Shown here in pieces: positions 1 to 8,194 of a stretch of DNA of 64,000 nt; the stretch's first letter is position 1, and the number at the start of each line of letters is the position of its first letter. The notes under the pieces are model-generated. The model searched no databases and was not told the origin of the DNA. It worked only from the letters and a program-made list of their open reading frames with translations. The DNA comes from JBCBKL01 sp963922565. GTDB lineage: Bacteria; Pseudomonadota; Alphaproteobacteria; Rhodobacterales; Rhodobacteraceae. The DNA lies in contig CAWUIQ010000010.1 of NCBI GenBank assembly GCA_963922565.1, positions 33,981-97,980 of the forward strand, in the 5' to 3' direction. Both the position numbers and the translations under genes were made by a program.

Positions 1-815
1 AAAAGTTGGCGTGCCTGCGCGGGTGTGGCCACGGGCCTCTCATGGCGCGCGCATACATCGACCAACCGGTCGACAAGCGCGGCATTGGATGGTGCGAGGG
101 TGTGCTTGTCCAAGCGAATGTTGTCTTCCAGACCGGTTCTTGCATGACCGCCCGCTGACACCGACCATTCGTTTAAAACGGATTGGTTCGCGCCGATACC
201 AGCAGCACACCAAGGGGCATCCGGCCCGAAAAGACGTTTCACGGTCTCAACATACCAATCAAAAACCTGACGGTCCGCGGGCATCGCGTTCTGGACGCCC
301 ATAACGAATTGAACATACGGAGTATCACTGATCTGACCGCGCTTGTGCATCTCGGCGGCTTTGAAGATGTGGGACAGATCAAAGGCCTCTATTTCGGGTT
401 TCACACCGTTCGTCTTCATCTCCGCGGCCAGCCAATCAATAAGGTCGGGAGGGTTTTCATAGACCCGTGTCGGAAAGTTGTTCGAGCCAACCGACAAAGA
501 CGCCATGTCAGGCCTAAGCGACAGCATGTCGCCCCTCGTTTTGCCGGCGCCTGACCGACCGCCTGTGGAAAACTGGATGATCATGCCGGGGCAGTGCTTT
601 TCCACACCTTCCTTGAGTTCCGCGAATTTGTCCGGATCGCTGGACGGGCTCTCATCGTCGTTGCGCACATGGGCATGCACGATACTGGCTCCGGCCTCGA
701 AGGCGGCATGCGTGCTCTCGATCTGTTCAGAGACCGTGATCGGCACCGCGGGATTGTCTTTTTTGCGCGGCAGGCTGCCCGTGATCGCCACGCAGATTAT
801 GCAGGGTGCACTCAT
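1..815 (-). CDS. BKACE family beta-keto acid cleavage enzyme (DUF849), 3' end outside window
   Basis: About 271 residues of a DUF849/BKACE protein are visible; the C-terminus runs off base 1 (family members are near 300 residues). The family is a zinc TIM barrel that condenses a beta-keto acid with acetyl-CoA to give acetoacetate plus a shorter acyl-CoA. The sequence shows the metal motif HAHVRND at residues 47-53 and the typical N-terminal VAITGS strand. The start ATG overlaps the stop of the dioxygenase gene as ATGA, so the two are probably translationally coupled. As the last visible gene of a hydroxyquinol-type operon, its likely substrate is 3-oxoadipate, which would yield succinyl-CoA and acetoacetate; this is inferred from context only. 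Family assignment is strong, substrate is not proven. Confidence 0.88.
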   Translation of the reverse strand, partial: MSAPCIICVAITGSLPRKKDNPAVPITVSEQIESTHAAFEAGASIVHAHVRNDDESPSSDPDKFAELKEGVEKHCPGMIIQFSTGGRSGAGKTRGDMLSLRPDMASLSVGSNNFPTRVYENPPDLIDWLAAEMKTNGVKPEIEAFDLSHIFKAAEMHKRGQISDTPYVQFVMGVQNAMPADRQVFDWYVETVKRLFGPDAPWCAAGIGANQSVLNEWSVSAGGHARTGLEDNIRLDKHTLAPSNAALVDRLVDVCARHERPVATPAQARQL

Positions 816-1696
816 GAGGCGCGCGCCAGAACAAAGTCGTGGACGACCTCATAGAAGGGTCCGTCCGCACCTTCTTGAGCGATACGCGAAGGGTCTTCGA
901 TCAGCTCGAACTTGGCAAGGAGGCTTTCCTTGACGCCAAAAACAGCATCGGAGTTGATGTATTTGTCATCGGGATCAAAGATGTGGGTGATCAGGGTTTC
1001 ATACCCGTCGGCCTCAAGGATGTAATGCAGGTGCGCCGGGCGGTAGGGGTGGCGACCAAGACTGGCAAGCAGCTTACCAACCGGGCCATCATCCGGGATC
1101 GGGTAGAAGCGCGGTTTCGCACCCCGGAATGAATAAGTCCCATCCGCACCGGTACGGAACACGCCGCGGAGATTGAAGTCCGGTTGAATGCCTTTTTGCT
1201 GAACATCATAAAAGCCATCGTCATTGGTCTGCCAAACGTCGATTTTTGTTCCCTCGATCGGCTCCCCGTCGGTGTTCAGAATCCGGCCCTTGACGAGCAG
1301 CGGATCGCCCTTGCCATCGAGACAAATATTGGACCCCATCGGCAATTCAGGCACATCTGGCACGTGAAAAGGCCCCAAGACCGTGGATTCCGACGCACCA
1401 CTTGGTTTCCTGTTGTTGATCGCGTCAACCAGCATCGACACACCCAAAACATCGCTTAGCAAGATGAATTCCTGCCGCCAATCATCGGACATGTGGCCAG
1501 TCCTGGTCAGGAACATGATCGCCGCCAACCACTCTTCCTGAGTTGGTTCGATTTCCTTTACTGCGGCATGGAGATGCCGCGTGATCGCTTCGATGACCTG
1601 CGCTAACCTTGGTTCCGTCGTTTCGGCAATCTGGCTGACAACGACATCTGCCGAATTCTCTTCAGTAAAGTAGCCGTGTTTCTGCGCGGACATCAC
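812..1696 (-). CDS. Intradiol ring-cleavage dioxygenase, probably hydroxyquinol 1,2-dioxygenase
   Basis: The 294-residue protein has the N-terminal dioxygenase helical domain (about 20-90) followed by the intradiol beta-sandwich. The non-heme Fe(III) ligands are visible as Y163, Y198, H222 and H224, with the same spacing as Tyr164/Tyr200/His224/His226 of catechol 1,2-dioxygenase. The enzyme opens the ring between two hydroxyls. With a maleylacetate reductase in the same operon, hydroxyquinol (giving maleylacetate) is a better substrate guess than catechol. The gene starts 6 bases after the monooxygenase stop and overlaps the BKACE gene by 4 bases. Start at 1696 or the next codon (double Met). 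Chlorocatechol dioxygenase is an alternative reading. Confidence 0.92.
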   Translation of the reverse strand: MMSAQKHGYFTEENSADVVVSQIAETTEPRLAQVIEAITRHLHAAVKEIEPTQEEWLAAIMFLTRTGHMSDDWRQEFILLSDVLGVSMLVDAINNRKPSGASESTVLGPFHVPDVPELPMGSNICLDGKGDPLLVKGRILNTDGEPIEGTKIDVWQTNDDGFYDVQQKGIQPDFNLRGVFRTGADGTYSFRGAKPRFYPIPDDGPVGKLLASLGRHPYRPAHLHYILEADGYETLITHIFDPDDKYINSDAVFGVKESLLAKFELIEDPSRIAQEGADGPFYEVVHDFVLARAS

Positions 1697-1702
1697 CGCC
1701 TC

Positions 1703-3457
1703 CTATCTTGCCAAGATTGTGGTCAGAACCCGGGTGAGTTCCGCCGCTGGATCGTCAGCCATTGCATCAACCCGCCAGCAAACATGCTGATCGGGGCGCG
1801 TCACGATACACCCTGCATCGCCAATTTCGCGGGCGCGTGCCCAATCACCGGTATGATCGATGTATTCCTGTCGGGGGCCGATGATGTGGGCTGTCATCCG
1901 GATCCCGAGGTCGTTGGCAACCTGATCTGCAGCCTCTGCCCATGCCTTGCCGCCTAGGCCAGTGAACAGTGTGAAGGCGCCACCCCCGGCCAGATCAAGC
2001 GTCGAGTGCTTGCCGCCGTCATGGTCATACAGCCAGACATGTGGGATCCGCGCACCTGGCCAAGTGGTTGGTTGATAGTGCAGGTCAGCGTCCAGCGTGA
2101 AGTCCGGTTCGATCTGGCCATCGGTGACCGTCGCATCCGAGCTGTACCGCTGGTTCATTTCAACGCCATGGGCGTCAAATTCGTACTTCTTAAAGGCGAT
2201 CGCGGCATTCAACGCATCGCGTTGCGCCTCGGCCTCGGGTGTGCTTCCGCAGCGCGCATCCATGTTCGTCTTGATTTTTTCGATATCGGTGCCGCCCGTC
2301 ATGCCAAGTGCCTCGAATATCGGGCCGAACTCGCCGATGGATTGATTAGCACGGGTGACAATCTGCTTGGCCACCGGTGCGCGTTCCACCGAATAGCTGT
2401 CAAGCAGCTTTTCTCCGGCCTCGCCCTTAACGACGGCGGCGATTTTCCAGGCCAGATTGAACGCATCCTGAATGGATGTGTTGGAGCCTAGTCCGTTGGA
2501 CGGTGGATGGCGGTGTGCCGCGTCCCCCATGATGAACACGCGACCATTGGACATCTGCGTCGCATAGCTATCGTTGACCGTCCATGTGTTCGCACTGATC
2601 AGGTCGATTTCCAACTTCGGATCCCCGACAAGCTGACGGGCGACGCCCGTCGCCATCTCCTCGTCTACGTTGGGTGCGGGCTCGTTGATGTCGTAGCCCC
2701 AAACGATCAACCATTCATTCCAGGGCCGGATTGCGCGAATGAGTCCCATTCCGATACCGCCGACATCGGCGCCAGGCTGCATGATCCAGTAGAGTACTGA
2801 CGGTCGGTGAGCCACGTATTTGGCAAGGTCGGCACGGAAGTAGATGTTCATCGATCCGCCGACGCTCATCTTGCCCTCAAACGGCAGATTTTCATTCTCC
2901 GCGACCAGTGAATTGCCACCATCAGCCCCGATCAGATACTTTGATCGGATCGTCAGTTCCTGACCCGTCAAGCGATCGAGGCAGGTGGTGGTGACACCCT
3001 CTGCATCCTGCAAATGACCTTTGTATTCCGTGCTCATCCGCGCTCGGGTGCCGTGCTTGCAGGCGGTCTTGAACAGGATCGGCTCCATGAAAGTCTGCGG
3101 CAGGTCGTTCATGAATGAGGGTGACGACAGCAGGTGTTCTGCCTTGGACAAGGGATGCGTGCCCCACGACTTCATCCGACCGATCTCTTCGCCCGAAAGG
3201 CTTTCGCAGAACACGTTTTCGCCCATCAGGCTCTGGTCCATGGCGTTGAGATATACCTCGGCTTCGACCTCTTTTCCGAGATCGCGCAGCACCTCCATCG
3301 TGCGCTGATTGGTGATATGGGCGCGGGGTGTGTTAGCCAGCCAGTGATAGCGGTTGATCACGATGTTTTCGACGCCGTATCTCGACAGCAATGCCGCGCT
3401 GGCAGAGCCTGCCGGACCTGTGCCGATCACAAGGACCTCTGTTGTGATGTCTGCCAT
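1703..3457 (-). CDS. FAD-dependent aromatic monooxygenase (phenol 2-monooxygenase/TfdB/resorcinol hydroxylase type)
   Basis: This 584-residue single-component flavoprotein hydroxylase has the Rossmann motif GTGPAG (12-17), the GADGGNS region (177-183) and the FAD ribityl motif GDAAHRHPP (311-319), followed by the thioredoxin-like C-terminal domain of the PheA/TfdB group. It should use NAD(P)H and O2 to add an ortho or para hydroxyl to a phenol. The start is placed at 3457 because GGAGGG lies just upstream, only 2 bases separate it from the permease stop, and the GxGxxG strand then begins at residue 8; the open frame continues upstream only as an artefact over the permease gene. In context the product would be hydroxyquinol, so resorcinol or a similar phenol is a plausible substrate. 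Confidence 0.9.
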   Translation of the reverse strand: MADITTEVLVIGTGPAGSASAALLSRYGVENIVINRYHWLANTPRAHITNQRTMEVLRDLGKEVEAEVYLNAMDQSLMGENVFCESLSGEEIGRMKSWGTHPLSKAEHLLSSPSFMNDLPQTFMEPILFKTACKHGTRARMSTEYKGHLQDAEGVTTTCLDRLTGQELTIRSKYLIGADGGNSLVAENENLPFEGKMSVGGSMNIYFRADLAKYVAHRPSVLYWIMQPGADVGGIGMGLIRAIRPWNEWLIVWGYDINEPAPNVDEEMATGVARQLVGDPKLEIDLISANTWTVNDSYATQMSNGRVFIMGDAAHRHPPSNGLGSNTSIQDAFNLAWKIAAVVKGEAGEKLLDSYSVERAPVAKQIVTRANQSIGEFGPIFEALGMTGGTDIEKIKTNMDARCGSTPEAEAQRDALNAAIAFKKYEFDAHGVEMNQRYSSDATVTDGQIEPDFTLDADLHYQPTTWPGARIPHVWLYDHDGGKHSTLDLAGGGAFTLFTGLGGKAWAEAADQVANDLGIRMTAHIIGPRQEYIDHTGDWARAREIGDAGCIVTRPDQHVCWRVDAMADDPAAELTRVLTTILAR

Positions 3458-3459
3458 GG

Positions 3460-4515
3460 TTATCCCTCCGACGATGTGAGTTTTCCGCCGATTAAGCGGC
3501 GGCGAATTGGGAAGAGGTGCAATCCAGTACGTTCTGAAAAGAGCCCCCAGAGGCCGCGTGGGGCGACCAACATGATGACGATTGCCAGGATGCCCAGCGT
3601 CATCAGATACCAGCTGCCGAAGTCGGCCAGCAGTGATTGCAATGCAAAGAAGATCAGAACGCCGACGATAGGCCCTTCGACAGTTCCGATACCGCCTATG
3701 ACCACGATGAAGATGACGTAGGCCGTCCAGTCGGTGACGCTGAAAGCGGCATCCGGGCTGATCCGCGCCTTCTGCATGTAGATCAAGCCGCCTGCGAGGC
3801 CGGTGCCGAAGGCAGAGGTCAGGAAGACAACCCACTTCATCCGGCCTGCATCGACACCAACCGATTTGGCGGCTTCGGTGTTGTCGCGCACCGCTGCAAG
3901 GGCCAACCCGCGACGTGTGCGAAGCAGCCAGTAGATGCCGCCGATCGTGGCCACCGCCAGTATCAACGCAAGCCAGTAGGCAAGAATGTCCCGCGCCGCC
4001 GCCGATCGCACGCTGAGACTGCTTTCAATGATCTCGACAAACCACATGTCGCGGGTCGCATCGCGGGGCAGAGACGTGCCCGTGCCACCGCCAAGCGTTT
4101 TCCATTGCGCAACAAGCAGCCGAACCACCTCGGCAATGACCCAGGTACCGATGGCGAAGTAGGCCCCGTTTAGGCGGAAGGCGAAAAAGGCCGTGGGCAC
4201 TGCAATCACAAGCGCGGCCACACCGGCCAGCAGGATCGACGGGACAGGATCAAGACCCCACAGGATCACTGCACCAAAGAGGGCGTAAGCGCCCATACCG
4301 ACAAAGGCCTGTTGACCGATGCTCACCAGCCCTCCGTAGCCCGCAAGAAGGTTCCAGAACTGGGCCAGCACCAGCATGGTCAGGATAAAGAACATGTCCT
4401 GAATGGTGCCGCGCCCAGCGAAGAACGGTAGCGCGACAAGAAGAGCTATCGCGATCAGGCCAACGACTGAGGCGATGCGAGATGCAGGCGTTTGAGTTGT
4501 AACGCTATAGGCCAT
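3460..4515 (-). CDS. Branched-chain amino acid-type ABC transporter permease (LivM family)
   Basis: A 351-residue integral membrane protein with the LivM signature LAGYGGLVSIGQQAF near residues 58-72 and about nine hydrophobic segments. It would pair with the LivH-like permease encoded directly upstream to form the channel of a hydrophobic amino acid/carboxylate (HAAT) importer. Its ATG shares one base with the livH-type stop (TGATG). The 3' end carries the ribosome-binding site of the following monooxygenase. HAAT systems are often recruited for aromatic compounds, and this one sits inside a ring-degradation operon, so an aromatic substrate is likelier than leucine. The substrate is inferred. 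Confidence 0.9.
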   Translation of the reverse strand: MAYSVTTQTPASRIASVVGLIAIALLVALPFFAGRGTIQDMFFILTMLVLAQFWNLLAGYGGLVSIGQQAFVGMGAYALFGAVILWGLDPVPSILLAGVAALVIAVPTAFFAFRLNGAYFAIGTWVIAEVVRLLVAQWKTLGGGTGTSLPRDATRDMWFVEIIESSLSVRSAAARDILAYWLALILAVATIGGIYWLLRTRRGLALAAVRDNTEAAKSVGVDAGRMKWVVFLTSAFGTGLAGGLIYMQKARISPDAAFSVTDWTAYVIFIVVIGGIGTVEGPIVGVLIFFALQSLLADFGSWYLMTLGILAIVIMLVAPRGLWGLFSERTGLHLFPIRRRLIGGKLTSSEG

Positions 4516-5378
4516 CAGTCATTTGCTCTCGGAAAGAGGCCACGGGGCCGGACAAGCAGGACGATCAGAAACGCGATGTGCCCAGCGAGGATCTGCCATT
4601 CGGGGTTGATCGCCGCCCCAACGGTTTGCGCGACCCCAATGATGATTCCGCCCAGAAGCGTGCCCCAGAGTGAACCGAGCCCGCCAATGATGACGGCTTC
4701 GAAGGCATAGATCAGGCGCGCGGGGCCGATGGCGGGATCGAAGTTGGCGCGCAGGCCAAGGTAGAGGGCCGCGATTGTGACGATCACCAGTGCAATGCCT
4801 GTGGCAGTTGCAAAGATGTTCGCGGGTTTGATCCCCATCAGGCTCGCAGTAGTCGCATCATCCGAGGTCGCACGAAAGGCGCGACCAAGTTCGGTGCGAT
4901 AGAAAAGCTGGTTCAACCCGATGATCACCAGTACTGCAGACCCAAAGGTCAACAGCGGCATGACACCAAGGGTGACCGGACCCATGTCGACCGAAGCCGT
5001 CGTCAGCGCACTGGTGGGCAGCCGCTGACTGTCCGCCGAAAACCCTTGAAGCAGCGCATTCTGCAGGGCGATCGACAGCCCGAAGGTCACCAGCAGCGGG
5101 GGCAGGATGTCGTCACCCAAGGTTCGGTTCAGCAGGTAGCGTTGCAGGATCCACCCAAGCCCGAACATCATGGGCATTGCGATGATGACCGCAACGAAAG
5201 GCGACAGGCCCAGCAAGGTCACAAGAACCAGGATCAGATAGGCGCCCATCACAATCAGATCGCCATGGGCGAGGTTGACCAGCCGCATAATCCCAAAGAC
5301 CAGGCTAAGCCCCGAGGCGAAAAGCGCGTAAAGACCACCCAGAAGGATGCCTTGAAGCAGCGTGTCTATCCAGATCAA
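4515..5378 (-). CDS. Branched-chain amino acid-type ABC transporter permease (LivH family)
   Basis: This 287-residue membrane protein begins with the LivH pattern LLQGILLGGLYALFASGLSL and has about eight hydrophobic helices. It is the second permease of the HAAT importer. The reading frame starts at a TTG whose last two bases belong to the TGA stop of the preceding ATPase gene (TTGA), so translation is probably coupled; no ATG is available near the conserved N-terminus. Order in the operon is binding protein, LivG, LivF, LivH, LivM. Substrate is inferred from the flanking aromatic catabolic enzymes. Confidence 0.9.
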   Translation of the reverse strand: MIWIDTLLQGILLGGLYALFASGLSLVFGIMRLVNLAHGDLIVMGAYLILVLVTLLGLSPFVAVIIAMPMMFGLGWILQRYLLNRTLGDDILPPLLVTFGLSIALQNALLQGFSADSQRLPTSALTTASVDMGPVTLGVMPLLTFGSAVLVIIGLNQLFYRTELGRAFRATSDDATTASLMGIKPANIFATATGIALVIVTIAALYLGLRANFDPAIGPARLIYAFEAVIIGGLGSLWGTLLGGIIIGVAQTVGAAINPEWQILAGHIAFLIVLLVRPRGLFPRAND

Positions 5379-6082
5379 TGGCTTGCTCCGAAATAGGCGT
5401 TGTGGATGTCTTCGCGCGACAGGCTGTCGGGGGTGCCAGAAAGCGTGACCCGTCCCTCCATCATGCAGTAGACGCGGTCAGCGACGGCCATGGCTTGGGC
5501 GATGTCCTGTTCCACCACGATCAACGATGCGCCAGCCGCCTTGATCTGGAGGATCGCTTTATAGATGTCCTTGATGACAACTGGCGCTAGGCCGAGGCTG
5601 ATCTCGTCGCATAGCAGCACGCGCGGATTGCTCATCAGCGCACGACCGATGGCGACCATCTGCTGTTGCCCACCAGACAAGGCCGTGCCGGGGTTATTGC
5701 GACGCTCGGCCAAAATGGGGAACATCTGGTAGATCGTATCCAAGTTCCAATGACCGGTCGTCTTGCGCCCGTATGTGCCGATCAACAGGTTCTCTTCTAC
5801 CGTCAATGACGGAAACAACTTGCGGCCTTCGGGGACCATGGCGACCCCTTGGGCCATGATCTCATCGGCGGACCTCATGCCGATGGGAGCGCCGTCGTAA
5901 ATCACAGACGCCGCATCATTGCGCAGCACCCCCGAAATAGAGCGCATCAACGTTGTTTTGCCCGCGCCGTTTGCGCCAATTATGGCGACGGTCTCAGCTT
6001 CACCCAGCGAGATATCCACTCCAAAGAGCGCCTGAAAGTCACCGTAGTGCGCGACCAGATCTTGGGTTTGCAGGAGTGCCAT
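5375..6082 (-). CDS. Branched-chain amino acid-type ABC transporter ATP-binding protein (LivF family)
   Basis: This 235-residue ABC ATPase has Walker A GANGAGKT at 36-43, an intact signature LSGGQQQM and Walker B VLLCDEIS followed by the LGLAP segment typical of LivF. The start is placed at 6082, where the ATG overlaps the LivG stop by one base (TGATG) and the protein has normal LivF length; the open frame extends further upstream only over the livG gene. It forms the ATPase dimer with the LivG-like protein and energises uptake by the two permeases. Confidence 0.92.
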   Translation of the reverse strand: MALLQTQDLVAHYGDFQALFGVDISLGEAETVAIIGANGAGKTTLMRSISGVLRNDAASVIYDGAPIGMRSADEIMAQGVAMVPEGRKLFPSLTVEENLLIGTYGRKTTGHWNLDTIYQMFPILAERRNNPGTALSGGQQQMVAIGRALMSNPRVLLCDEISLGLAPVVIKDIYKAILQIKAAGASLIVVEQDIAQAMAVADRVYCMMEGRVTLSGTPDSLSREDIHNAYFGASH

Positions 6083-6801
6083 CAGACTTCGATCCCCAGA
6101 TAGATTTCCTGCACCTCGCGGCTGGCCATGATTGCCTCCGGATCGCCAAGCCCGATGACCTTTCCGAAGTCCAGAACCAGCAGGCGTTCGACGACCGAGG
6201 TCAGCGCATGCAATACATGTTCGATCCAGATGATCGTGACCCCTTGGGCGTGGATGTCCTTGATCGTCCTGATCAGAGCCTGGCATTCGCCCTCGGTCAG
6301 GCCGCCAGCGATCTCATCCAGCAGCAACAGCTTGGGCTGTGTGGCCATGGCGCGCGAAAGCTCCAGCCGCTTGCGCTCCAGTAAGGTGAGTTGCCCGGCG
6401 GGCGTATTCGCACGCTTGATCAGTTCGGTTCGTTCCAAAACGTCGGCGCACGCATCCTGCACGTCCCGTTCCGACAAGTTGCGACCGTGCGTGGCAGCAA
6501 CCAGAAGGTTCTCGAAGACCGTGAGTTTTTCGAACGGCTGCGGGATCTGAAAAGACCGCCCGATCCCGGACAGGCAACGCTCCATCGCGGATACCTTTGT
6601 GACGTCCCGACCCTCAAAGTGGATGCTGCCCCGATCTGAGCGTATGCTCCCGGTGATCAGGTTGAAAAGCGTCGATTTGCCTGCTCCGTTCGGTCCAATG
6701 ATCCCCAAGGCCTGCCCCTGAGGCACATCAAAACTGGCGTCGTCCGTGACGGTCAGAGCGCCAAAGCTTTTGGACACAGATTGAAGCGATAGGATCGACA
6801 T
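6082..6801 (-). CDS. Branched-chain amino acid-type ABC transporter ATP-binding protein (LivG family)
   Basis: This 239-residue ABC ATPase has Walker A GPNGAGKST at 36-44, Walker B LLLLDEIAGGL and the divergent LivG-type signature LTLLERKRLELSRAMA in place of LSGGQ. It would heterodimerise with the LivF-like ATPase. It is the first gene after a stem-loop that separates it from the binding-protein gene, which suggests it is expressed at a lower level than the binding protein. Family is certain; the transported substrate is inferred as aromatic. Confidence 0.92.
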   Translation of the reverse strand: MSILSLQSVSKSFGALTVTDDASFDVPQGQALGIIGPNGAGKSTLFNLITGSIRSDRGSIHFEGRDVTKVSAMERCLSGIGRSFQIPQPFEKLTVFENLLVAATHGRNLSERDVQDACADVLERTELIKRANTPAGQLTLLERKRLELSRAMATQPKLLLLDEIAGGLTEGECQALIRTIKDIHAQGVTIIWIEHVLHALTSVVERLLVLDFGKVIGLGDPEAIMASREVQEIYLGIEV

Positions 6802-6856
6802 GGTGGTTTCCTTGACCGGAGAAAAGCGGCCGATTGTGGATGAGGGTTCTGGGTGC

Positions 6857-6878
6857 GCCCCAGCCGCTTCGCTGGGGC
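6857..6878. other. Stem-loop between binding-protein gene and livG-type gene
   Basis: Perfect 8-base arms GCCCCAGC and GCTGGGGC are separated by a 6-base loop. The element lies in the 93-base gap between the stop of the binding-protein gene and the start of the LivG gene, both on the minus strand. No U-tract follows on either strand. Such a hairpin commonly protects the upstream binding-protein mRNA from 3' exonucleases; that role is inferred. Confidence 0.5.
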
Positions 6879-6894
6879 CGGATGCGATGCCGCT

Positions 6895-8169
6895 CTACGA
6901 AATCTCTTCCATTGCACCGCCCGTGGGGATGTCCGGATGATCGGAGTTGTCGACGATCACCAGATCGTATCCGCCCCCATCCTTCAGGCGCCACTGCCCA
7001 CCGACCAGCGGTGTCTTGGCGACGTTTTGGGCCGCAAAGGGCGGCAGCCCTGCGCCGTCAAACGCAATCCGTCCAACAATCGACCCAAGCTCTGTGCCGG
7101 CGATTGCTGCGGCCACTTCGTCCGGATCACCAGTATCTTCGACACGGCCCATGACATCGGCAGCCATCTCAAAGAGCGCGTGGACGAACCCGATCGGCTG
7201 GGTCCATTGTTTGCCGGTTGCGGCGGTGTACCCGGATGCCAGTTCACCGGCGGATTGTCCCGTCAGGGAGGATGCAAATGGATGGGTCGGTGACCACCAA
7301 ACTTCTGAACTGAGGTTATGGCCCTGATCGCCAAGCGCCTCTACGGCCTGTGGGAACAGGATTGCCTTGCCGATGCTGGCCGCTTTTGGATTGAACCCCT
7401 GCTGCTTGGCTTGTGTCCAGAACGTCGTGAAATCCGGTGGGATTGGAACACCCGTCACAATCTCGCAGTTTGCCGCTTTGAACGCGTTGATCTGAGCGCT
7501 GAAATCATCTGTGAGGTTCTGATAACGGCCTGTGTCGGTCAGGGTGAAGCCTTGCGCATCGAGCACCGGTGGAAAACCGACATTCGGATCGCCCCATGCA
7601 TTGCCATCACCGTCATTGGGAAAGATTGCGCCGACTGACTTGTTGGTCTCAAGCTGGTTCCACATGGCGGTAAAAGTCGAAATCACATCCTCGAGACCCC
7701 AGAAAAAGTGGAAGCTGAAATCAAATGGCCGCCAGCTGCCCGGATCGCCTGGGTTGCCTTGCTGCCCGATGAAATAGGGTTGCCAAGGGGCGACAGTTGA
7801 GATCACTGGGATCTCTTCGGATTCGCAGGTTGTCGCAACCGGATTGGTCGTCTCTGGTGTAGAGGCCACGAGCATCATGTCGATCTCTTCGTCGATGATC
7901 AGCTCTTTGGCGACTTCGGCGGCGCGGTTGGGGTTGGACTGGCTGTCCTTCACAACAACTTCGAAATTGGCTCCCGCGTCGGAAGCGAGAAACCCATCAA
8001 TGATGAACTGATCGGCCTCCGAGAACGCCGCCAAGGGCCCGGACTGCGGGCTAACATAGCCAAGGCGTATCTTTGCGCCTTGTGCCAAGGCGGGGGCGGC
8101 CAAGCCTCCAGACGCCACTAGCAAACCGGTAGATGCAGATGTTTTGAGCAGTTTGCGGCGTGTGATCAT
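6895..8169 (-). CDS. ABC transporter substrate-binding protein, Leu/Ile/Val-binding (HAAT) type
   Basis: A 424-residue type I periplasmic binding protein. The N-terminus MITRRKLLKTSASTG followed by a hydrophobic stretch and APALAQG looks like a Tat signal peptide with a twin Arg at 4-5, so the protein is probably exported folded. The mature part starts with KIRLGYVSPQSGPLAAF, typical of amide/branched-chain amino acid binding proteins. The start is chosen at 8169 because GGGAGGA sits just upstream and the signal peptide begins there. It is followed by the matching ATPases and permeases and preceded at 25 bases by the maleylacetate reductase gene. It would capture the aromatic substrate; the ligand is not identifiable from sequence. 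Confidence 0.9.
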   Translation of the reverse strand: MITRRKLLKTSASTGLLVASGGLAAPALAQGAKIRLGYVSPQSGPLAAFSEADQFIIDGFLASDAGANFEVVVKDSQSNPNRAAEVAKELIIDEEIDMMLVASTPETTNPVATTCESEEIPVISTVAPWQPYFIGQQGNPGDPGSWRPFDFSFHFFWGLEDVISTFTAMWNQLETNKSVGAIFPNDGDGNAWGDPNVGFPPVLDAQGFTLTDTGRYQNLTDDFSAQINAFKAANCEIVTGVPIPPDFTTFWTQAKQQGFNPKAASIGKAILFPQAVEALGDQGHNLSSEVWWSPTHPFASSLTGQSAGELASGYTAATGKQWTQPIGFVHALFEMAADVMGRVEDTGDPDEVAAAIAGTELGSIVGRIAFDGAGLPPFAAQNVAKTPLVGGQWRLKDGGGYDLVIVDNSDHPDIPTGGAMEEIS

Positions 8170-8194
8170 TTTGTCCTCCCAGACGTCGTCAATT

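Noticed and set aside
11..933. Four plus-strand open frames at the window start
   Set aside because: They are shadows; the minus strand carries a clear BKACE coding sequence with HAHVRND in this interval.
3458..3835. Upstream extension of the FAD monooxygenase frame into the permease gene
   Set aside because: It would overlap LivM coding sequence, while a start at 3457 has GGAGGG and the right flavoprotein N-terminus.
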